From contig CALUMM010000015.1 of NCBI GenBank assembly GCA_944321755.1, positions 1-53,515 on the forward strand: DNA of 53,515 nt, read 5' to 3'. Of this stretch, positions 34,217-42,438 are shown in pieces; the first letter of the stretch is position 1; every line of letters begins with the position of its first letter. The notes below the pieces were generated by a model. It searched no databases and was not told the DNA's origin. It saw only the letters and a program-made list of their open reading frames with translations. The position numbers and the translations under genes are program-made. This DNA comes from an uncultured Alistipes sp. (GTDB lineage Bacteria > Bacteroidota > Bacteroidia > Bacteroidales > Rikenellaceae).

Positions 34217-34247
34217 AAAAGGGGACCGGACCGACGATCCGGTCCCC
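34217..34247 (-). terminator. Attenuator-like terminator between fimbrillin and anchor genes
   Basis: On the minus strand a perfect 10-base stem, GGGGACCGGA with TCCGGTCCCC, is followed by TTTT. It sits directly after the major fimbrillin, where partial termination would keep the downstream anchor and tip genes at lower levels. Confidence 0.75.
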
Positions 34248-34273
34248 CATTCATTTCCGTTTTCGAAAATACC

Positions 34274-35419
34274 CTATTCGCCGAACTCAGGGTCAAGATC
34301 CTTAATCTCCCAGGGCTGAACCTTAACAATGGCTTCCACGCACAGAACCGTGTTGTCCAGCCACGTAATCTTATTCTGATCGAACTCGATATCCTTGATC
34401 GTATAGATCTTACCCGGCTCGATCGTAACCGGTGAGGAGGCATCATCCGTGAAGTTCACGATCTTGAGGTAGGCAGGAGATGCGGTCTTGACATCGCCCG
34501 GAATCTGATCGGCGGGAAGCGGTTTGCTGTCGAAACGAAGCATCACAACCGGCTTCTCACCCGGAATCACGTTGTAGGCATAGACTTTCGTCAGCGCAAC
34601 GGCGTTGTCTGCAGCAGCGATCATATCCTGCTTGTCGGTTGCGTCAAATGCATCATACATCCATGCAGGAGTCGTTCCCACAACCGGGAAACCAAGCTGG
34701 TTATCGTTGGCCGTGATGAGCGAACCGTCAGTGGTGCCGCCCAGCTTGCCGTTCTCATACAGTCCGTTCAGACCCACGTACTCCGGCGTAAACTGCGTAT
34801 AGGCAAATTTACCTCCGGCATTCGAACCCGTAGCGGTCATCTTCAGCGTACCGCCGATCTCGATGCGGGACAGGACCGGAACTACCGTCAATTCCACCTT
34901 GCGGTAGTCAACGGTAACATCATCCTCAGAGCCGTCATCAGGAGCAACATGTCCGGTATTTGCTACCAACTGACCAACGTTACTCTTCAGAGGCACTACA
35001 GTCAGGCCCTGCATGTTGGCCATCGTCAGTGTGATGTTGTTCAGTTCCGAAACCGACGTCGGAGCAGGACTCAGCAACGAACTGGCATTGGTATTCGCTA
35101 CCACAACCGCGTGCGTGGAACTCGGGTTGATGCCGTGGAACACGGCTTTGCCGGCTGTAATCTCTTCCTGAGAGAAAGTCTTCGTGTCGACGATGTTGCC
35201 GTTCTCTCCGCTGGTGAAGTAAACCGTAACATCGTTCAGGGTGATCGCCGTCTCCGAAGTAAAGGCATCTGCAACAGCCCGCGTGCCCGAACTCTTGATC
35301 GATACCGTCACCGAAATGCCATTGCCGGTCGGATCCGCAGATCCGCCCTCATTCTCCTTATTGCAGGCCACAAGCGCGGCCACCGCAAAAAGCGAAACAA
35401 GTAAACTGTTGAGTTTCAT
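34274..35419 (-). CDS. Mfa1-like major fimbrillin
   Basis: A 381-residue lipoprotein precursor, likely the main pilus shaft subunit. The signal peptide ends with Cys19 (LVACN). The N-terminal domain has GISVTVSIKSSGTRAVAD, where cleavage after the arginine of GTR would expose the strand-exchange groove as in Rgp-processed type V pilins (inference). NDVTVYFTSGENG and a PLKSNVGQL segment follow. A C-terminal strand near LCVEAIVKVQPWEI fits the donor strand. Position before the anchor gene, the attenuator behind it and moderate size support its being the major subunit. Confidence 0.8.
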   Translation of the reverse strand: MKLNSLLVSLFAVAALVACNKENEGGSADPTGNGISVTVSIKSSGTRAVADAFTSETAITLNDVTVYFTSGENGNIVDTKTFSQEEITAGKAVFHGINPSSTHAVVVANTNASSLLSPAPTSVSELNNITLTMANMQGLTVVPLKSNVGQLVANTGHVAPDDGSEDDVTVDYRKVELTVVPVLSRIEIGGTLKMTATGSNAGGKFAYTQFTPEYVGLNGLYENGKLGGTTDGSLITANDNQLGFPVVGTTPAWMYDAFDATDKQDMIAAADNAVALTKVYAYNVIPGEKPVVMLRFDSKPLPADQIPGDVKTASPAYLKIVNFTDDASSPVTIEPGKIYTIKDIEFDQNKITWLDNTVLCVEAIVKVQPWEIKDLDPEFGE

Positions 35420-35488
35420 AACTTTAATTAAATTTGGTAAATGAAAAGATTAGTGAGATTATGAGTGTCAAATAGAATTGTCAGCGTA

Positions 35489-36766
35489 TCAGCGTATTTG
35501 CGACAGGTTCGCCCGAGCTTCCTCAACCCCTGCGGCCAACGCCTTCTCAAACCAAACGGCTGCCTCATCCTCATCCTCCAGCATCATGTGGCAAACTCCG
35601 ATCGCATTATACGCTCGCGGATCATCCGATACCGAATCCAAAAGACGGAGTGCTCCGCTGTAGTCCCCCTCCCGAATCCGGGACTGGGCCTCATTGATCG
35701 TCGTCGCGGCCGTATCCTCCAGTACATCGTAATAAACCGAAACGTAGCACGCATTACGCAACAGCGGATAGAACTCCCGAAGCATATAGCGGTAAGAACG
35801 ACCCCCGTGAAGCCGCTTCAACTGCGCCTTCCGACCCGATTCAACTGAAACCGTGTCGATTACAGCCAGCACGTCCGCCCGACCCGGCATCGACGACGTG
35901 TCGACCATCCGCCGAAGGCCTTCCCAGTTCTCCTCGCCGTTCACCAACCGGAACTGAGAATTCGTCAAACCCGGAATCTCCGCCCGGATATAGTCCCGAA
36001 GAGCCTCGGCTCGACCCTGACCCAACCGCTCGTTGAACGTCGGAGAACCCTCCGGTGAGGCAAATCCGTAGATCTCGATCTCCGACAACCGGCGGTCCTG
36101 GCGCGCCAGCAGACCTTTCACGGCCTCTACAATCTCGTCGAGCGTCTTGCGGTTCGAATAGAGATCCGGATCCAGCTCCGTGCGCGAAACCCGGAAATCA
36201 ACCTTCATCTCCCGATGGCGGAACACCCATCGCCGATGAACATCCACAATCTCAAACTGACGGGGATCCGCAACCACCGGCTCCACGGTCGCCTTCGGAA
36301 CCACATATACCGGAATATCCTCGGCTACCGGAAGAACTGCGTGCTCCTTGCAGCGGTCGCAACCCACAATCTCACTCCGGTACGAAAGCGTCGCCGTGCG
36401 CATCCATCGCTCATAGGGAATCTTCGTGAAATACCGGGCCGTCGTCCCGTGAAGCATCTGGTTCGGACCCGGATGCCAGTCCCGGATACCCTCGTACAAA
36501 AGCCGGTCCTGACGCTCTCGACGCAACGACGTCCGGCTGAAAACCTCGAACGGATTCAGCCACGCCGTATCAGCTCCGTTGATCAGACACGGCGTACAAA
36601 CAATCCGGTATGGACCCCGAACGGCTCCCTGCTCGGCCCGGATGTCGAACCGTATCTCCACCTCACGACGAACCTTCGACACCGATTCGTGTTCGATGAA
36701 AACCTGCGCCCGGAGTCCGAGGGGCATGAATGCCAATAACAGATATATCGTCCTCATGCTGCTCAT
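35489..36766 (-). CDS. Exported OmpA-like protein of the fimbrial operon (DUF3868-like N-terminus)
   Basis: A 425-residue protein with a signal peptide ending at GLRAQ. Residues 25-200 are beta-rich and fit the DUF3868 type of Bacteroidales fimbrial loci. The middle has an OmpA-like segment, IEIYGFASPEGSPTFNERLGQGRAEALRDYI, recognised by its YGFASPEGS and GRAEALR cores. A C-terminal tetratricopeptide-like part contains YNAIGVCHMMLEDEDEAAVWF. The start at 36766 is fixed by an ATGA overlap with the DUF3575 gene. It probably works in the envelope with the DUF3575 protein to support pilus assembly or peptidoglycan attachment. Confidence 0.72.
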   Translation of the reverse strand: MSSMRTIYLLLAFMPLGLRAQVFIEHESVSKVRREVEIRFDIRAEQGAVRGPYRIVCTPCLINGADTAWLNPFEVFSRTSLRRERQDRLLYEGIRDWHPGPNQMLHGTTARYFTKIPYERWMRTATLSYRSEIVGCDRCKEHAVLPVAEDIPVYVVPKATVEPVVADPRQFEIVDVHRRWVFRHREMKVDFRVSRTELDPDLYSNRKTLDEIVEAVKGLLARQDRRLSEIEIYGFASPEGSPTFNERLGQGRAEALRDYIRAEIPGLTNSQFRLVNGEENWEGLRRMVDTSSMPGRADVLAVIDTVSVESGRKAQLKRLHGGRSYRYMLREFYPLLRNACYVSVYYDVLEDTAATTINEAQSRIREGDYSGALRLLDSVSDDPRAYNAIGVCHMMLEDEDEAAVWFEKALAAGVEEARANLSQIR

Positions 36767-37371
36767 TTTATCCGGTAAATCAAGGTGATACCCAACTTCG
36801 TGGGCGTAAAGAGATGTCGCGAACGCCGCCCGTAATAGTCGCCGCACGTGATGCAGTCGTAGTATTCGTAATCGGTATAGACGTAGCCGACACCTACCGT
36901 CGCCTCCAGATTCCAGCGACGACCGAGAACCCACGAATAACCGTAGGACAAACCAAAACCCGTAGCCCAGCCCTGGTAACGGTTCCCCCGCGTCCCGGAA
37001 TGGAACGGAACCCCGATACCGCTGATATTATAATAGGTATAGCCCGTGTGAAGACCGAAAAAATGACCCCGGAACGTCTCGCAAAGCCAATAGCGGAACT
37101 CCGGCATCACCAATACATGCTTCGCCTTCCGGTTCTCCGACTTGTTCAGCGTCCACGGATTGTAACCCATCGATACGTCAAGCGTCGTCCGACGACCCAA
37201 GCCGAACTCAACACCCGCATTGGGCGTCGTGGTCGCCCAATAGGCCAAATTCGTCTTGACCGATACACCCTGTGCCGAAATTCCCGTCTGACCGCCCCAC
37301 AAAATCAATCCCAACAACAAGAATATCCGCAATACGCATCCTGCTTTGCTATGAATGTGAAGTGTTGACAT
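36763..37371 (-). CDS. DUF3575 outer-membrane beta-barrel protein
   Basis: A 202-residue protein with a signal peptide (about 1-34, ending ISAQG) and then VKTNLAYWATTTPNAGVEFG, the hallmark opening of DUF3575. The remainder has alternating aromatic and glycine-rich strands (TLDVSMGYNPW, FFGLHTGYTYY, FGLSYGYSW) and ends in ITLIYRIK, like a small outer-membrane barrel. It is the first gene of the fimbrial operon, with about 300 bases of leader from the predicted promoter. The ATG at 37371 was chosen because it gives a normal signal peptide. Confidence 0.82.
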   Translation of the reverse strand: MSTLHIHSKAGCVLRIFLLLGLILWGGQTGISAQGVSVKTNLAYWATTTPNAGVEFGLGRRTTLDVSMGYNPWTLNKSENRKAKHVLVMPEFRYWLCETFRGHFFGLHTGYTYYNISGIGVPFHSGTRGNRYQGWATGFGLSYGYSWVLGRRWNLEATVGVGYVYTDYEYYDCITCGDYYGRRSRHLFTPTKLGITLIYRIK

Positions 37372-37670
37372 GGCGCTCCAATTCAAGGTACGATCGTCTT
37401 CCGATGGATAATGACAATACACAAAAAGCGTACCCGAACCAATCCGGCCCGAATGCGCTTCCGTTATTCCGCTCTTCTAAAACGGACATCCCACTCAATC
37501 GCTGAGGGGGGGGGAATTTTCCGCTTTCTATTCCGCTGACAATATGGCATATGGCACACGAAAACTTCACTGGAAACTGTTCCCAGAAGAGGCGAACATC
37601 CCTATGTGCGGCGTGCCGTACCATAATTCATTTTATTATTTTATGAGGTTTATCTTTATTTGTCTTAAAA

Positions 37671-37703
37671 CAAATTTACAATATTATTTTTAATTTTCCC
37701 AAA
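37671..37703 (-). promoter_or_regulatory. Predicted promoter of the fimbrial operon
   Basis: On the minus strand TTTG (37703-37700), a 21-base spacer and TAAATTTG (37678-37671) match the Bacteroidota promoter. The surrounding gap 37372-37794 is AT-rich near the promoter. Nearer the gene it contains a G9 tract at 37506-37514, which would lie in the long untranslated leader of the operon. No other feature is seen in this gap. Confidence 0.6.
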
Positions 37704-37794
37704 AAAATTGGCCTCAATTCATTTTTTTTGAAAAAATAAGACATTCAGGCCGAATATATGTAAAATCGGACACCTCACGAATGCTGTTCAGACT

Positions 37795-38334
37795 TTATTT
37801 GCGCAGTTCCGACTCAAGACACTGCAACAATATCTCAAACTCCGACGCCTCGTAACCAACCGTCAGACATACTATGCGCCCCGTCCGGTCCAATAGATAA
37901 TTCCGCGGTACCTGTTCCGTGGCGTACATACCGTAAATCGATGCCGAAAAATCAAGTCCCATCGGATAGCTATGCCCGTAATCCGACCGAAAAGCTGCAA
38001 TCGTTTCGCGGCTCTCCCCTCGGGATATACACAAAAAAGAAAAATCATCCCCCGAAAAACGATCCAAAACCTGCCTCTGGACCACAGACAACTCATCACG
38101 GCATTCCGGACACCACGACGCAAAAAAAGTCAGCAAAACAACCCGTCCCCGCAATTCCGACAATCGAACCTCACTGCCGTCGAACATCTCCACAGTGAAG
38201 TCCGGCGCCATCTCCCCTACTCCAACCAGCGTGCTCTCCTCAGGCGATGGGGTTTCCTCGCCGATACATCCCGCCGCCAGCAATAAAAAACTCAGTAGCC
38301 CTCCATACAATACGAATCGTCCGAATCCAAACAT
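37795..38334 (-). CDS. TlpA/ResA-like thiol-disulfide oxidoreductase lipoprotein
   Basis: A 179-residue lipoprotein with its lipobox cysteine at residue 23 (LAAGC). It is followed by an AhpC/TSA-type thioredoxin fold with the active-site motif CPEC at residues 75-78 (FFASWCPECRDE) and a cis-proline region at EQVPRNYLLD. Such proteins reduce or isomerise disulfides in the periplasm, or act on oxidised thiols. It sits between the fimbrial promoter and a low-complexity gap. Whether it serves the fimbriae is unknown. Confidence 0.88.
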   Translation of the reverse strand: MFGFGRFVLYGGLLSFLLLAAGCIGEETPSPEESTLVGVGEMAPDFTVEMFDGSEVRLSELRGRVVLLTFFASWCPECRDELSVVQRQVLDRFSGDDFSFLCISRGESRETIAAFRSDYGHSYPMGLDFSASIYGMYATEQVPRNYLLDRTGRIVCLTVGYEASEFEILLQCLESELRK

Positions 38335-38377
38335 AACCTTATCCGACTATCGCTTATTATCCTTTATTTTTTTCGTA

Positions 38378-38606
38378 CCCCCCCCCGGCTCTCCGCCGAT
38401 ATTTCCGTCCCCGGACAGACATGACTTTCCGACTGCCCCGAGGTGCCCCGGGACGTCCGGCAGGCCCGGCAGGCCCGAAACTCTCCAGGACCGCTCCCGG
38501 CTCGTCCACCGACTCCCACCGACTCCCACCGACTCCCACCGACTCCCACCGACATCCGGCAACACACGTCTCCTCCACGCCTCCCGAAAACTCCCGAAAA
38601 CTCCCG
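38378..38606. repeat. C9 tract and short tandem repeats in a gene-free gap
   Basis: The gap 38335-38722 has no supported gene. It holds nine C at 38378-38386, four perfect copies of GACTCCCACC at 38511-38550, and CTCCCGAAAA repeats at 38581-38606. The overlapping proline/threonine-rich open frames on both strands come from these repeats. Confidence 0.85.
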
Positions 38607-38722
38607 CCGGACCGATATAAAAAGGGGTTGCAATCCCCGGACCGCAACCCCTCCATTCAAATTCGCGCCGATAACCGGACCCGAAGCCGCAATGGAACTC
38701 CCATCACCGCCCCGACTCCCCG

Positions 38723-39010
38723 CTACTTCGCGCCGTTGATCGCACTCAACTTCTCAAAGAGTTTGCCGAAAACATCGTCCATCTCGGCCCGAAGCGCTGC
38801 ATAGTGCTTGCGGACCAATGTCCGACTGTGCGGCTCCGAAGGATTCATCGCCTTGGTGAACAAGGCATTGCGAACCTCTACGGCCTCCTGCATCACAGCG
38901 AAAATCTCCTTCTCCTTCGAAGGCTGGAAGCAGATTGCCATATCACAGTCGAAAACAACCTCTTCGAGTCGGTAGTCGATCTCTTTCTTCAAGGTGCGTA
39001 AATTTGCCAT
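38723..39010 (-). CDS. Conserved hypothetical protein, 95 residues
   Basis: A small, soluble, mostly helical protein with no signal peptide. It begins MANLRTLKKEIDYRLEEVVFDCDM and carries two cysteines near residues 22-28. I recall short Bacteroidales proteins of this form but no assigned function. The start at 39010 gives the usual N-terminus, and a 38-residue longer frame extends back into the upstream region. It lies 63 bases from the end of the sulfatase gene on the same strand, so it may share that transcript. Confidence 0.65.
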   Translation of the reverse strand: MANLRTLKKEIDYRLEEVVFDCDMAICFQPSKEKEIFAVMQEAVEVRNALFTKAMNPSEPHSRTLVRKHYAALRAEMDDVFGKLFEKLSAINGAK

Positions 39011-39073
39011 CTTTCGTCTTTTTTGATTTTTCCCAGACAAAGTTAACAATTCCTTTCGGATTCGCAAACGCTT

Positions 39074-40921
39074 TTATTTGTAAAACGAATTCAACCGCCG
39101 AATCGCCCCGTCGAATGCCGCCGGATCGATCCGGTAATCATCAACCGGATTCAAATCGCGGTCCGTCACCTCCAGAACCCCGTTGACCTTCTTCTCCAGA
39201 ATCATGTCGCCGTCGATCAAAAAGGCGTAGTTCATCCCGCTCCCAGCAAAGTGCCATCCGCGAGGCGTCGGGTCCGTCAGCAAACGACCCATGGAGTAGT
39301 CCTCAATGGGATTCGTTACCCCAAGGCACCCCTGCATCAGCGTCGGAACAAGGTCGTAATGGGTCGTGCGGTGCGCATAACGCCCGGCAGGAACCCCCGG
39401 AAGGTGCAGAATCAACGGAACATGCAACTGCCAACGCGAAAAATTCCCGTTGTGACCCCAGAAATTCTTCCGGTTTTCGTTGAACTCCTGAGAGTGGTCC
39501 CCCGTCACGATCACCACCGTATTCTCCAGCAGGCCCCGGCTCCGCAATCCTTCCAGAACCGCTCCGATCAGACGGTCATCCTCATAACAGCAGTTGCGGT
39601 ACAGATTGAAAAAGGGTTCCGGGTCGATGTCGTTGCTCAAACGGGTATAGTCGGCATATTCCCACGCCGGCTGGAAGCGCGTATTCTTGTCGGCCGGAAC
39701 AGCTATCGCATGGGGCAGATCGTAGAACAGAAACGAAAAAAACGGCCGATCCGAAGTCGAAAGCGTGTCGAGAGCCGCCAGAAAATCCGCCGTGAGCGTC
39801 GAATCGCGCTGGCACGAAGTGTCGCCGGGCGTATGCGTCCGGAGGTTCGGAACATCGCCGAACACGACCCGGTTGAAGGGCGGAGAGAGCAGCGTCGCAC
39901 TCGAATAGGCCCGGATATCGTACCCCCGGTCCAGCAGCTCCCGCAGCAGCAAAGGTCGCACGTGGTCCGCTTCAAACGTGTCCCAATAATAGCCCGGCAA
40001 ACCGAAAAACAACCCGAATACACTGTTCCGCGTGCCGTTGCTGCAACTGAAATGGTTCTCGAAAAGGGTATTCTCCTCCGCAAACCGAGACACGTTGGGC
40101 ATACAATCCGCCGTCAGCGTCCGCGGATTCCACGAATCGATCAGAATGAAAAGATAGTTAAAGGTCGAATCCAAGGGGGGGGGTGAAACCGTCAGCGGAT
40201 GACGGGGATAGGCGACCGATGTCCCGGTCCGTTCGAAACGCAACGAAGAGTTCGTCGGGGGGACAACCCCCATCTTCAACATCAGACGATTGGCCGTCAA
40301 CGGATAATAGAACGGAATCACCGCCGTACTCTTGAGAACCGACGGCTTCTGGACAAAGGCACCGTAGGCATGGTACATCTGGCTGAAGAGCGTCAGCACC
40401 ACAAGCGTCACGATCCCGGGCCAGACCACTCGCCGACCAACCCGTCGCCGAAGATACACCGCCAAACGCCACATCCCCACAAATACCAGAACCAGCAATA
40501 CGAACAGCAGCGTCTGTTTGACGTAGACCATCGGGGCGAATTCGAAAATCTCCCCTGCCCCGTCACCGAAAACCAGGTTCAGAACAAAGCCGTTGATGTG
40601 GAAGCGGTAGAGGGCGTAGACCTGGCTGTTCAGGTAGATCAGGACGCTCAGCAAGCCCGTAACGACAACCTGTACGGAGGCCGCCGTGCGCCGCCAACCC
40701 GTCAGGGCCAAAGGCAAATAGAGCAGCAAATAGGGAATCAAGGCGACCTGTGCCGCCTGCGAAAGGCACGAGGAGACAAAATAGACCCAGCCCCCGAAAT
40801 CCATATAACCCGCCTGCTGGCTCCGAAGCAGGTAGAGAAAAAACTGCACGGCCAGCACACAGACCGACAACAGATAATAGATGAACCCTTCGAGGGCCCA
40901 ATCCTTGCGTGGTGTGGACAT
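39074..40921 (-). CDS. DUF3413-like membrane sulfatase/phosphotransferase (YejM/LtaS-type)
   Basis: A 615-residue inner-membrane protein. The first 200 residues carry about five membrane helices (such as GFIYYLLSVCVLAVQFF and LLFVLLVLVFVGMW). A linker follows, and then from about residue 250 a periplasmic alkaline-phosphatase/sulfatase domain: FILIDSWNPRTL, SCSNGTRNSVFGLFFG (candidate nucleophile threonine) and IVTGDHSQEFNEN. This arrangement is that of PbgA/YejM and LtaS-like enzymes that act on lipids or envelope glycans. The start at 40921 is used because a longer frame upstream runs through a 9-bp repeat. A C9 tract codes for Pro247-249 between the two domains. Confidence 0.85.
   Translation of the reverse strand: MSTPRKDWALEGFIYYLLSVCVLAVQFFLYLLRSQQAGYMDFGGWVYFVSSCLSQAAQVALIPYLLLYLPLALTGWRRTAASVQVVVTGLLSVLIYLNSQVYALYRFHINGFVLNLVFGDGAGEIFEFAPMVYVKQTLLFVLLVLVFVGMWRLAVYLRRRVGRRVVWPGIVTLVVLTLFSQMYHAYGAFVQKPSVLKSTAVIPFYYPLTANRLMLKMGVVPPTNSSLRFERTGTSVAYPRHPLTVSPPPLDSTFNYLFILIDSWNPRTLTADCMPNVSRFAEENTLFENHFSCSNGTRNSVFGLFFGLPGYYWDTFEADHVRPLLLRELLDRGYDIRAYSSATLLSPPFNRVVFGDVPNLRTHTPGDTSCQRDSTLTADFLAALDTLSTSDRPFFSFLFYDLPHAIAVPADKNTRFQPAWEYADYTRLSNDIDPEPFFNLYRNCCYEDDRLIGAVLEGLRSRGLLENTVVIVTGDHSQEFNENRKNFWGHNGNFSRWQLHVPLILHLPGVPAGRYAHRTTHYDLVPTLMQGCLGVTNPIEDYSMGRLLTDPTPRGWHFAGSGMNYAFLIDGDMILEKKVNGVLEVTDRDLNPVDDYRIDPAAFDGAIRRLNSFYK
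40175..40183 (-). repeat. Coding C9 tract in the sulfatase gene (candidate phase-variation switch)
   Basis: Nine C on the coding strand form codons 247-249. Adding one base leads to TAA after five further codons (ctt gga ttc gac ctt). Losing one leads to TGA after about a dozen codons. Either change would leave only the membrane domain. Confidence 0.8.
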
Positions 40922-41035
40922 AAAATGTAAAAGAGTGATGTGTGCCGCAAAATTAGAAAAAATTTCCACCCCCGCAAATTCCTGCAAAACATTCGATAAC
41001 GGATCCCCGGAAAGAGGGTCGAAGGTCCGGAAAAG

Positions 41036-41245
41036 GCCGGCTGGCTTGGCTGGCTCGGCTGGTTCAGTTGGCTCAGCTGGCTTAGCTGGCTTGGCTGGCT
41101 CGGCTGGTTCGGCTGGTTCAGTTGGCTCAGCTGGCTTAGCTGGCTTAGCTGGCTTAGCTGGCTTGGCTGGGTCGGCTGGCTTGGCAGGTTCGGCTGGCTC
41201 GGCTGGCTCGGCAGGTTCGGCAGGTTCGGCAGGTTCGGCAGGCTC
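41036..41245. repeat. 9-bp tandem repeat, about 23 copies
   Basis: Degenerate copies of RGCTGGCTY run through the upstream region of the sulfatase gene, and a larger block starting GGCTGGTTCAGTTGG occurs twice (about 41057 and 41111). Since 9 is a multiple of 3, long shadow ORFs with collagen-like repeats appear on both strands. They are not genes. Confidence 0.85.
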
Positions 41246-41290
41246 AAAAAAACAGATGCAGAAGAAACGGGGACTCCCCGACTCCTGCAT
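41246..41290 (-). terminator. Terminator after the OmpA-like gene
   Basis: On the minus strand ATGCAG and CTGCAT enclose an inner CGGGG/CCCCG stem, followed by seven T. It lies 32 bases downstream of the stop codon at 41323. Confidence 0.75.
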
Positions 41291-41322
41291 CCGTTTTCCC
41301 GAAAAGAGCAATCGATCCCCGA

Positions 41323-42303
41323 TTACATCTTCTCCAGATCCTTGTAGGTCTTCTTCGCAGCCTTCGCGGCCTTCTTCGCAGCCTTGGCCTCCTTCTTCGC
41401 AATCCGCTTCGCTGCCTTCTCCTGAGCCCGGGCTATCTTCGCTGCCTCCCGCGAATCATGCTTCACAAGATGCTCGGCTTCCTTCACATCCTCACGCGCC
41501 TCGCGCTTCTCCTCCCGGTACTCCTTCTTCGGCATCTCCACGATCACGCCGCTCACATCCTCCTCAACAACCACGTATTCCTCCTCAGGAGCCGCAGTTG
41601 CCGGAGCCGGACGCGGAATCAAACTCCGTTCCTCGACGATCCGCGACGTGTCGTAGTCGATCATCACCTCGACCCGACGCATCGGCGGAAGAATCTCACG
41701 GGCCAGGTAACTCCAAACCCCCGGCAGACGCTTCAAAGCCTGCTCCTTCGCCATCGGAGCCTGCGCCCCGTCGACGATCTGAAGAACCGAAGCCCGCGAC
41801 GGTACCGACGACGACGCTATCGCTGCGTGCGCCATCTTCCAATCATCCGCTTCCGATGTCACCGTCACCGCATAGCGCTGAGACAGGTTATACTTCCGGT
41901 CCATGTAAGTCTTGAAATCGGTCGCACGCTGCGCCGCAAGCTCCTTGTTGTAAGCGACAGGCCCGTCCGGAGAAGCATAGCCCGTGATGACGATCCGGCT
42001 CACCTTCTTCAGCGTGTCCTGCATCAGTCCGTCGACAAAACCGTTCAGCTCGCTCAAGGCCTCGGAATTCCCCGCCAACGCCGCATTCAGCGTCGCTGCG
42101 CTGATCCGGTAACGGATCGAATAGTCCACATCGTCCGTCTGCTGGATCCGATACGTCCGCACGAGATAATCCCCGTCGGTCCGCTCCGAAAGCAACACCG
42201 TATCGGGGGCCGAAGTGGCGGACATAGTCCCGGTCTGTGCCGTCGCCCCGGCAACGGCACTCATCGCAACCGTCAGTGCGATGGTTTTCACGATTGTTTT
42301 CAC
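41323..42303 (-). CDS. Exported OmpA-like protein with a lysine/alanine-rich tail
   Basis: A 326-residue protein from a GTG at 42303, which yields a compact signal peptide (IVKTIALTVAMSAVAGATAQ). An upstream ATG at 42348 would add 15 residues and give an unusually long leader. Residues 90-210 contain RIVITGYASPDGPVAYNKEL and QRATDF, an OmpA-like segment similar to the fimbrial-operon protein at 35489-36766. The final 90 residues are a charged helix with repeated AKKAAK and EAK units, resembling a periplasmic spacer. A role in linking the outer membrane to peptidoglycan is likely but unproven. Confidence 0.72.
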   Translation of the reverse strand: MKTIVKTIALTVAMSAVAGATAQTGTMSATSAPDTVLLSERTDGDYLVRTYRIQQTDDVDYSIRYRISAATLNAALAGNSEALSELNGFVDGLMQDTLKKVSRIVITGYASPDGPVAYNKELAAQRATDFKTYMDRKYNLSQRYAVTVTSEADDWKMAHAAIASSSVPSRASVLQIVDGAQAPMAKEQALKRLPGVWSYLAREILPPMRRVEVMIDYDTSRIVEERSLIPRPAPATAAPEEEYVVVEEDVSGVIVEMPKKEYREEKREAREDVKEAEHLVKHDSREAAKIARAQEKAAKRIAKKEAKAAKKAAKAAKKTYKDLEKM

Positions 42304-42384
42304 GTCTGTAGTGTGTTGGTTAACGACTCCCCTTTTCGCAAGTTTCATACCACAAAAATCCAACACACCACACGCCTCGAACAC

Positions 42385-42417
42385 AAAAAAACGGAGACCC
42401 TCCGGCGAAGGTCCCCG
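42385..42417 (-). terminator. Terminator of argS
   Basis: On the minus strand CGGGGACC pairs with GGGTCTCCG (one G-T pair), followed by seven T, shortly after the argS stop. Confidence 0.75.
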
Positions 42418-42438
42418 CATTCCATCATTTCCTATTCC

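Noticed and set aside
40738-41247. Collagen-like repeat proteins on both strands upstream of the sulfatase gene
   Set aside because: Produced by the 9-bp tandem repeat, whose unit is a multiple of three. The sulfatase start at 40921 has a normal membrane-protein N-terminus.
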